A DNA stretch of 64,000 bases from NCBI RefSeq assembly GCF_013266755.1, contig NZ_JABRWJ010000003.1:62001-126000 (forward strand), read 5' to 3'. This stretch comes from Pseudaquabacterium terrae. Its GTDB lineage: Bacteria; Pseudomonadota; Gammaproteobacteria; Burkholderiales; Burkholderiaceae_C. This document shows positions 57,691-64,000 of the stretch, in pieces; the first letter of the stretch is position 1; the number at the start of each line of letters is the position of its first letter. The position numbers and the translations under genes are program-made. The notes under the pieces were generated by a model. The model worked only from the letters and a program-made list of their open reading frames with translations, had not been told where the DNA came from and did not search any database.

Positions 57691-58455
57691 ATGAACAAGA
57701 ACCTCGATCTGCTGTCCTCGGGCCTGGCCTCGTCCTTGCGGCTGTGGCGCGGCACCTGGGGCGACCGGCCGGCCAAGGCGGCGCAGGAGCTGCTGATCCT
57801 GTACGACCGGGAAGACGGCGCCGAGTGCCGGCTGGTGCGTGAGGCGCTGACCGAGTTGAACCTCGATGCGATGGTCTATCCGTGCCCATCGGGCGGCAAG
57901 CGTTTCGCGGCGCAGCGTAAGAAGGCGGCGCCGGACGGAAGCGCTGTGCCGGTGCTGGTCGATCCGAACAGCGGGCAGAAGCTGGCGGGTGCGGACGACA
58001 TCGTGTCCTACCTGTTCGAGCGTTATCTCGATGCGGCGCCTCCCGCAGGCCTGAAGGCCTCGGCGTTCAATCTGCTGGCATCACGCCTGGCGGGCATCGT
58101 GCGCGGTCCGCGCGGCCTGTCGGCGCGGCCGTCGACCCGGCCCAAGAAGGCGCTGGTGCTGTACAGCTTTGAGTCGAGCCCGTTCTCGCGCCCGGTCCGG
58201 GAACGGCTGTGTGAGCTGGAGTTGCCCTATCGGCTGGTCAACCTGGGCAAGTTGCAATGGTCGGACATGGGGCCGTCGCGGCCGCGCGTGCTGGCGCCCG
58301 GCAGCTACAAGCCGGTGGCGGGCAGCAAGCGCGATGTCTTCTTCAAGGAGCACGGCCGGGTCCAGGTGCCCTACCTGGTCGATCCGAATCGCGATGTCGG
58401 GATGTTCGAGTCGCGCGACATCCTGGAGTACCTGGAGCGCACTTACGCGAAGTGA
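57691..58455 (+). CDS. Tandem glutathione-S-transferase N-terminal (thioredoxin-fold) protein
   Basis: A 254-residue protein with two consecutive thioredoxin-like domains: about 33-115 (LLILYDREDGAECRLVREAL, then VPVLVDPNSGQKLAGADDIVSYLFE) and about 150-254 (LVLYSFESSPFSRPVRERL, then VPYLVDPNRDVGMFESRDILEYLE). Both end with the GST-N type VPxLVDPN...(S/D)I-x-YL pattern. No helical GST C-terminal domain follows. Neither domain has a CxxC; the second has S-S-P-F-S at that place, so serine may bind glutathione. AAGGAG precedes the ATG. It is likely cytosolic; function unknown. Confidence 0.85.
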   Translation: MNKNLDLLSSGLASSLRLWRGTWGDRPAKAAQELLILYDREDGAECRLVREALTELNLDAMVYPCPSGGKRFAAQRKKAAPDGSAVPVLVDPNSGQKLAGADDIVSYLFERYLDAAPPAGLKASAFNLLASRLAGIVRGPRGLSARPSTRPKKALVLYSFESSPFSRPVRERLCELELPYRLVNLGKLQWSDMGPSRPRVLAPGSYKPVAGSKRDVFFKEHGRVQVPYLVDPNRDVGMFESRDILEYLERTYAK

Positions 58456-58583
58456 GTCGGCAGTCGGGACAGCGCCGGTGGCAGCGGCCGCGTGAGTGCG
58501 CCAGGCAGCGGGGCGTCGGCATCGGCCAGCAGCTTCCCAGGCGGTGGACGCCGCCGCGCAACGCGCATACGCTTCCGGACGGC

Positions 58584-61556
58584 ATGGTCGCTCCCTCGCT
58601 CAAGCTGTTCGGCGCCGCGGCGTTCGCCGTGTCGGGTGGATCGGAGCAGCCGATGCCGCCCGAGCGCCCGTGGCAGCTGCTGGTGCACCTGGCGCTGTGC
58701 CGCGACTGGGTGGCACGCGAAGCGGCCGCCGCGCTGCTGTGGCCCGAGCGCCCAACCGGGGCGGCGCGCACCAACCTGCGTTACGTTCTCCTGCAGGCGC
58801 GCCGGCTGATCGGTGCCGAAACGCTGCAGGCCAGCCCCGATGCGCTGCGCTGGCAGCCGGACACCGACGTCGCCGCGTTCGAGCGGGCGCTGGCGCGCGA
58901 AGACTGGGCCGCCGCGGTCGATTGCCGCCGCGGCCCGCTGCTCGAAGGCTTCGAGGCCGGCGCGCCGGCGCCCTTCGCCGACTGGCTGCGCTTCGAGCGC
59001 GCACGCCTCGACACGCGCTGGCGCGATGCGCTCGAACGCCGCGTGGACGAGCTGGCCGACCACCCCGCTGCGGCCGCGGCGCTGGCGGCGCAGGCGCTGG
59101 CCGTCGATCCGCTCGACGAAGCGGCGCTGTGCCACCGCTTGCGGGCGCTGGCGCGCAGCGACCGCATCACACTGGCGCAGCGCGACTACCAGGCCTACGT
59201 GCGCCGGCTGGCCGACGAACTCGGCGTCGAGCCGTCGGCGGCGCTGCGCGCGGCGGCGCGCGCGCTGCAGCGCCCGGCGCCGGGGCGGGCGGCGCACGTC
59301 CGGGCAGCGAGCGCGCCGGCAGCCGCCAGTGCGCTGGCTGCCGCAGCGCCGCTGGTCGGCCGCCGCGTCGAGCTGCAGCGCATCCGCAGCGCCCTGGCCG
59401 GCGGCGATTGCCGGCTGCTGACGCTCAGCGGCCCCGGTGGCGTGGGCAAGAGCGCGCTGGCTCGCGCCGTGCTGCGCGAGCCGGCGCCGCTGCGGGCCGA
59501 GGCGCTGTACTGGATCGACCTCGACGACCTGGCAGACATTCAGCGCGTCACGCTCCGCTGCCTGGAAGCCATCGGCGTGGCCGCCGACGGCGCGCTGCCG
59601 CTGCCGCAGCAGCTGGCCGCGCAGGTCGGCGACCGTGCGCTGCTGTTCGTGCTCGACAACGCCGAGCACCTGGATGGTCTGGCCGACTGGGTGCAGCAGC
59701 TGCTGGACGCCTGCCCGCGCTGCCGGCTGCTGGTCACCTCGCGCAGCCGGCTCGAGTTGCGCGGCGAATGGCTGCTGCCGCTGCAGGGCCTGCCGGCGCC
59801 CGACGACGAGGAGACCGAGACCGATGCGCTGCTGGCCTCCGATGCGCTGCAGCTCTTCGTGCAGCGCGCGCAGCGCGTGCAGCCCGATTTCGAGCCCGCC
59901 GGCTGCGCCGCCGACATCGCCGCGCTGGTGCGCCGGCTCGGCGGGCTGCCGCTGGCGATCGAGCTCGCCGCGCCGTGGGTGCGGGTGATGCCGGTGGCCG
60001 AGATCACGCGCGAGATCGGCGCGTCGATCGGCTGGCTCGACGGCGCGCGCCGCGGGCGCGAGCAGAACCTGCACGACAGCTTCGAGCACTCCTGGCGGCT
60101 GCTGGCCGAGCGCGAGCAGCAGGCGCTGGCGGCGCTGGCGCTGTGCCCGGGCGGCTTCACGCGCGAGACGGCGCGGGCGGTGGCCGATGCACCGCTGGCG
60201 CTGCTGGCGGCGCTGGTCGACAAGAGCCTGTTGCGCGCCGACGAGCACGGCCGCTTCGGCTTCCATCCGCTGCTGCGCGAGCTGGCGCTCGAGAAGCTCG
60301 GCGCCGGCCCGCCGCGCGCGGCCGCCGAGCAGCGCTTCGCCGAACACCACCTGCGCGTGCTGGCGCGCTACCAGAGCTTCCATGCCATCGACCAGCGCGA
60401 GGCGCTGCGCGTGATCGGCGTGGAGTTCAGCAATCTGCTCGCGGCCTGGCAATGGGCCGTCGAACGCCGCCGCGCCGACTGGTTGCAACGCTGCGCCAGT
60501 GCCCTCGAGAGTTATCTCGACGCGCGCGGCGAGCAGCAGCGCGGTGCCGAGCTGTTCGCGCAGGCTGCGGATGCGCTCGATCCCCAGCGCCCCGACCACC
60601 AGGGCGCCTGCGCCTACGTGCAGCTGGCGCGCGCGGCCTTCGCCTTCCGGCGCGGCGAGTTCGGCGTGGCCGATGGCGCATCGCGTGCGGCGCTGGCCGC
60701 GGCGCGCCAGGCCGGTGACGGGTTTGCGATCCAGACTGCCCGCAATACGCTCGGCCTGGTGCTGCTGCGCAGCGGCCACGCCGACGAAGCGGCGGCCTGC
60801 CTGCGCGAGGTGCTGCGGCGCGCGCGGGCGCGGGGCGACGACGCGGCCGGCGCGCTGTACGCGATCAACCTGGCGCGCGCCGAGCTCGACCTCGGCCGGC
60901 AGGCGGCGGGCCGGCGGCTGCTCGAAGAAGCGCTGGTGGCGTCACGCAAGCTCGACATCGTGGTCGGCCAGCAGGCGGCGCTGAACGAGCTGTGCCGCGA
61001 GCACATCGCCGATGGCGACGGCGCCGCGGCGCTGCCGCTGGCGCAGGAAGGGCTCGCACTGTGCCAGCGCACCGGCGTGCTGCGCAACGTGGCGTACTTC
61101 CAGCAGGGCCTCGCCGAGGCGCGGCTGCTGCTGGGCGAGCCCGAGCAGGCCGAGCACCACGCGCACGCGGCGCTGCAGGCGATCGGTCCGGGCGGCGACC
61201 GTATCCTCGAGCCGACATGCCGGCTGACGCTGGCCACGATCGCGCGCGGCCGCGGCGATTCCGCCGCGGCGCTGGCGGCACTCCAGCGGGCCGCCGAAAC
61301 CGCCGTGCACAGCCCGCGCGCGCAGGCCCATGCCGTGGCCGAGTACGCACGCTGGTGCGAGGGCCGCGGCCGGCAGGGCGATGCGCTGCGGCTGCGCTTG
61401 GCGGTGCTGGCGGCGGCTGCCACGCCGCGCCCCTTGCGGCGCTCGGTGCAGCGCGAGATCGATGCCGCGGCGCGCGCAGGCGCAGCGCCGGCGGCCACAC
61501 CGGCTCCCGGCCTCGACCAGGCGCTGGCGCAGCTGCTGCTGGAGCCGGCCGTCTAA
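58584..61556 (+). CDS. BTAD/AAA-domain LuxR- or AfsR-like large transcriptional regulator
   Basis: A 990-residue regulator. The N-terminus (SLKLFGAAAFAVSGG) has the winged-helix start of SARP-type proteins, followed by a bacterial transcriptional activator domain (BTAD, about 95-230, with DYQAYVRRLADELGVEPSAALRA). The STAND ATPase P-loop is SGPGGVGKSALARAV (283-290), with GLPLAIELAAPW (GLPL) later. The last 400 residues are TPR-like helical repeats. It probably activates nearby genes in response to a ligand. No downstream operon beyond the surface protein gene is visible. Confidence 0.87.
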   Translation: MVAPSLKLFGAAAFAVSGGSEQPMPPERPWQLLVHLALCRDWVAREAAAALLWPERPTGAARTNLRYVLLQARRLIGAETLQASPDALRWQPDTDVAAFERALAREDWAAAVDCRRGPLLEGFEAGAPAPFADWLRFERARLDTRWRDALERRVDELADHPAAAAALAAQALAVDPLDEAALCHRLRALARSDRITLAQRDYQAYVRRLADELGVEPSAALRAAARALQRPAPGRAAHVRAASAPAAASALAAAAPLVGRRVELQRIRSALAGGDCRLLTLSGPGGVGKSALARAVLREPAPLRAEALYWIDLDDLADIQRVTLRCLEAIGVAADGALPLPQQLAAQVGDRALLFVLDNAEHLDGLADWVQQLLDACPRCRLLVTSRSRLELRGEWLLPLQGLPAPDDEETETDALLASDALQLFVQRAQRVQPDFEPAGCAADIAALVRRLGGLPLAIELAAPWVRVMPVAEITREIGASIGWLDGARRGREQNLHDSFEHSWRLLAEREQQALAALALCPGGFTRETARAVADAPLALLAALVDKSLLRADEHGRFGFHPLLRELALEKLGAGPPRAAAEQRFAEHHLRVLARYQSFHAIDQREALRVIGVEFSNLLAAWQWAVERRRADWLQRCASALESYLDARGEQQRGAELFAQAADALDPQRPDHQGACAYVQLARAAFAFRRGEFGVADGASRAALAAARQAGDGFAIQTARNTLGLVLLRSGHADEAAACLREVLRRARARGDDAAGALYAINLARAELDLGRQAAGRRLLEEALVASRKLDIVVGQQAALNELCREHIADGDGAAALPLAQEGLALCQRTGVLRNVAYFQQGLAEARLLLGEPEQAEHHAHAALQAIGPGGDRILEPTCRLTLATIARGRGDSAAALAALQRAAETAVHSPRAQAHAVAEYARWCEGRGRQGDALRLRLAVLAAAATPRPLRRSVQREIDAAARAGAAPAATPAPGLDQALAQLLLEPAV

Positions 61557-61613
61557 CGCTGCTCCAACGCCTGCCTGCCAGAGTGCAGCGCAGGACCCTC
61601 ACCGGGAGACAGC

Positions 61614-64000
61614 ATGCGACAGCCTCTGATCCGCGCCGCCCTCTGGCTGGCGGCGCTGTGCACACCCGCCGCGTTCGCCGTGCCGGTGAACATCGCCTAC
61701 ACGACCATGGTGACCTCGAACAGCGGCGAAGCCACCGACGGCGTCGTGCCGCCGGGCACCGCGCTGAGCGTGACGGTGCGCGTGGACTCCGAAAGCCTGC
61801 TGAGCGGTGACTTCCTCGCGGCGAGCGGCTCGGCCGAGACAGCCGGCGCCGCCACGCTGTCGCTGCCGATCGACCGGGCCGGCAGCGGCGTGCTGATCGC
61901 CGTGCCCGGCGCATCGGCGCGGGTCTACTCCTTCATCGGCACCGGCCCGGAGTTCCCGGCCGACGGCGACCCGCCCTCGGCCGACATCTGGCAGTGGACC
62001 TCTGCCAACTTGTACCTCCCGCCGACCGACGACCTGAACGTCCTGCTCGCGCTGACGCTGCAGGACATCAACGAGCTGATCGCCGCGTTCGGCAGCATGC
62101 AGGCGATGACCTTCACCCACAGCCCGCACCAGAACATGTTCGAGTTCGAGCGGGCACGCGCCCAGTCGCTGTACAGCTTCTCGATCGAGCTGGCCGAGGT
62201 GCCCGAGCCGCCGTTGCCGGCGCTGCTGGCACTGGCGCTGGCAGCCGCCGCGTTCGCGACGCGACGCGCCGCGTCGGCACCGCTGATGCTGAGCCTGGCG
62301 CTCGCCGCGGGCGCGGCACAGGCGGCCTACGAAGGCCCGACGGTCGCGCCGCGCCTGTTCTTCACCGACCTGCCCTCCGGCCCCGGTCGCGGCGGCCAGG
62401 ACGACCTGGGCGCCTTCGTGACGATCTACGGCGAAGGCTTCGGCAGCACACGCGGCGGCTCGCGCGTGACGATCGGCGGCGCCGAAGTCGCGCGCTACGT
62501 GCTCTGGGGCGAGGACAACGCCGTCGCGCGCGGGCTGGACATGATCGTCGTCCAGCCCGGCCCGGCCGCGCAGTCCGGCGACATCGTCGTCACCGTCAAC
62601 GGCCTGCGCAGCAACCCGCTGCCGTTCACTTTGCGTGATGGGAGCATCTACTTCGTCAACCCGGCTGCAGCCAACGCGAACGACGCCAACCCCGGCAGCT
62701 TCGCGCAGCCGTGGCGCTCGATCTACCGGCCGCGCGCGCTGATGCAGCCGGGCGACATCGTCTACCTGCAGGGCGGCACGCAAACGACGCTCGATCCGGG
62801 CAATCCGTCGTGGGATGCGATCCTGATCCTCGACGCCGACAGCGCGGCCAGCGGCACCGCCGAGCGCCCGATCGCCTACATCGGCTACCCCGGGCAGCGG
62901 CCGCTCTTCAACAACCCGGCGGCGCGCCGCGGCATCCTGCTGATGACCGCCGAGCCTGCGCGCGACCACTACGTGCTCGCCAATCTGGCGTTCACGCAGG
63001 TGCAGAGCGCGCTGCCCATCACGGGCACCGGGCACCGCATCGTCGGCAACCACTTCCACGACGGCGGCTTCAGCGACAGCGGCACGATCGGCGTCAACGG
63101 CCCCAGCAGCGCGATCCGCATCCTGGGCAACCTGCTCGATCGCAACGGCCAGGCGGGCGAGAAGCTGCATCACGGCATCTACCTCGGCGGCTTCGGGCAC
63201 AACCGCGACATCGAGCTGGGCTGGAACCAGATCCGCGACCAGCGCGGCGGGCGCGCGGTGCAGCTCTTCGGCCACCTCGACGGCGACCGCATCGACGACA
63301 TCCGCATCCACGACAACCGCATCACCGGCGCCGAGCTGAACAACGTGCTGCTCGGCGGCAGCGATGCGTCGACCGAGGTGCTCGGCACGGTGCAGCTGGT
63401 GAACAACGTGATCGCCGGCGCCGGTGAAGCGGGGCTGCGCATCGACGACCCCGACGGCCGGGTCACGATCGAGCACAACACCTTCGCGGGCAACGGCATC
63501 CGCGGCATCGACGGCGCGGTGCAGCTCCACCTGCGGCGCGCCGGCGCCGGACGCATCACGCTGCGCAACAACATCCTGGCCGCCGCCGCGGGCCAGGGCG
63601 GCGTGCTGCTCGAGGCCGGCACCGGTGCCGGCGCCTTTGCCGCCGCGCGCCCCAACCTGCACGCCGGCGTGGCCGGATGTCCGGCCTGGGAGCCGGGCTG
63701 TGCGCTCGCCGATCCGCAGTTCGTCGATGCCACTGCGGGCGACTACCGGCTGCGTGCCGCGAGCCCCGCGCGCGATGCCGGCGCGGCGGGCGGTTCGGTA
63801 CGCGACCATGCCGGCCTCGTGCGCGGCGCGGCGCCGGACCTCGGCGCCCACGAGCACACGGTGTTCGATGCGGCGGCGTTCGCGCTGCTCGCCGATTGCC
63901 TGTTCGGATGGGCCGAGCGGCAGTACCCGGGCCTGCTGGCGCCGGCGGGCGCGCCATCGCTCACCCACGACCCCTACCGCTACCGCCACTATCCGGCGCA
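61614..64000 (+). CDS. Secreted surface protein: internal PEP-CTERM segment followed by a beta-helix domain (partial)
   Basis: The frame is open from the ATG at 61614 to the window end, so the C-terminus is missing. Residues 1-22 are a signal peptide (ALWLAALCTPAAFA). An extracellular beta-rich domain follows. At residues about 195-220 comes a PEP-CTERM-like sorting signal (VPEPPLPALLALALAAAAF then a basic patch). Instead of ending there, the frame reads on into a second hydrophobic stretch (LMLSLALAAGAAQA), a TIG/IPT-like domain (VTIYGEGFGSTRGG) and right-handed beta-helix repeats (GNHFHDGGFSDSG, IRILGNLLDRNGQ, IRIHDNRITGAELNN) as in polysaccharide lyase-like proteins. It could be two proteins fused, with the internal ATG at 62286 an alternative start. 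Confidence 0.78.
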   Translation, partial: MRQPLIRAALWLAALCTPAAFAVPVNIAYTTMVTSNSGEATDGVVPPGTALSVTVRVDSESLLSGDFLAASGSAETAGAATLSLPIDRAGSGVLIAVPGASARVYSFIGTGPEFPADGDPPSADIWQWTSANLYLPPTDDLNVLLALTLQDINELIAAFGSMQAMTFTHSPHQNMFEFERARAQSLYSFSIELAEVPEPPLPALLALALAAAAFATRRAASAPLMLSLALAAGAAQAAYEGPTVAPRLFFTDLPSGPGRGGQDDLGAFVTIYGEGFGSTRGGSRVTIGGAEVARYVLWGEDNAVARGLDMIVVQPGPAAQSGDIVVTVNGLRSNPLPFTLRDGSIYFVNPAAANANDANPGSFAQPWRSIYRPRALMQPGDIVYLQGGTQTTLDPGNPSWDAILILDADSAASGTAERPIAYIGYPGQRPLFNNPAARRGILLMTAEPARDHYVLANLAFTQVQSALPITGTGHRIVGNHFHDGGFSDSGTIGVNGPSSAIRILGNLLDRNGQAGEKLHHGIYLGGFGHNRDIELGWNQIRDQRGGRAVQLFGHLDGDRIDDIRIHDNRITGAELNNVLLGGSDASTEVLGTVQLVNNVIAGAGEAGLRIDDPDGRVTIEHNTFAGNGIRGIDGAVQLHLRRAGAGRITLRNNILAAAAGQGGVLLEAGTGAGAFAAARPNLHAGVAGCPAWEPGCALADPQFVDATAGDYRLRAASPARDAGAAGGSVRDHAGLVRGAAPDLGAHEHTVFDAAAFALLADCLFGWAERQYPGLLAPAGAPSLTHDPYRYRHYPA

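Overview
This very GC-rich window fits a chromosome of a Burkholderiales bacterium, probably Comamonadaceae or Sphaerotilaceae-like. The evidence is indirect: two tripartite-tricarboxylate (Bug/TctC) receptors, a TRAP transporter, large CoA-dependent acid-degradation operons, a PEP-CTERM motif, and a GC-rich dispersed repeat of a type I associate with this group. I saw no rRNA, tRNA or CRISPR array. Because of the base composition, many long open frames lie antisense to real genes.

Left edge (1-4.6 kb, minus strand): an apparent operon encodes an ECF sigma factor, its membrane anti-sigma partner, a Tat-exported caspase-like protein, a caspase domain fused to a TssJ-like C-terminal domain, and the type VI secretion protein TssL, which is cut by the window edge. 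Next come an RTX-repeat protein, a small exported protein, a putative 2-oxoglutarate oxygenase, a Bcr/CflA efflux pump, argC with a divergent LysR regulator, and a diguanylate cyclase. A gluconokinase/Bug-receptor operon faces its LacI-type repressor across two palindromic operators.

14-23 kb: a TPR protein with a DUF4242 protein, then the four-gene plus-strand cassette DUF1302 - DUF1329 - BNR/YCF48 protein - MMPL/RND transporter.

23-38 kb: a CoA-dependent catabolic locus. It holds TRAP transporter genes, acyl-CoA dehydrogenase, enoyl-CoA hydratase, two MaoC hydratases, a CaiB/BaiF CoA-transferase, SDR and iron-type dehydrogenases, an FAH-family protein, a ketoglutarate-semialdehyde-type dehydrogenase, an AraC regulator and a GH88 hydrolase. 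Three promoter regions share one 65-bp architecture: two direct-repeat half-sites 21 bp apart and a -10 hexamer exactly 21 bp further on. This is the strongest regulatory signal in the window and ties the locus into one regulon.

38-50 kb: an eight-gene operon (TauD-like dioxygenase, BKACE, alpha/beta hydrolase, quinone oxidoreductase, MFS, acyl-CoA ligase, YeiH-like carrier, Bug receptor) lies behind a MalT/AlkS-type LuxR regulator. Its substrate is unknown.

50-64 kb: an exported lipase-like lipoprotein, a DUF2817 protein, and a lower-GC patch with an S41 peptidase lacking the usual catalytic lysine and a truncated TIR frame. A UvrA2-like protein overlaps a serine hydrolase gene; then a tandem thioredoxin-fold protein, a BTAD/AAA regulator, and a surface protein that reads in frame through an internal PEP-CTERM segment into a beta-helix domain and runs off the right edge.
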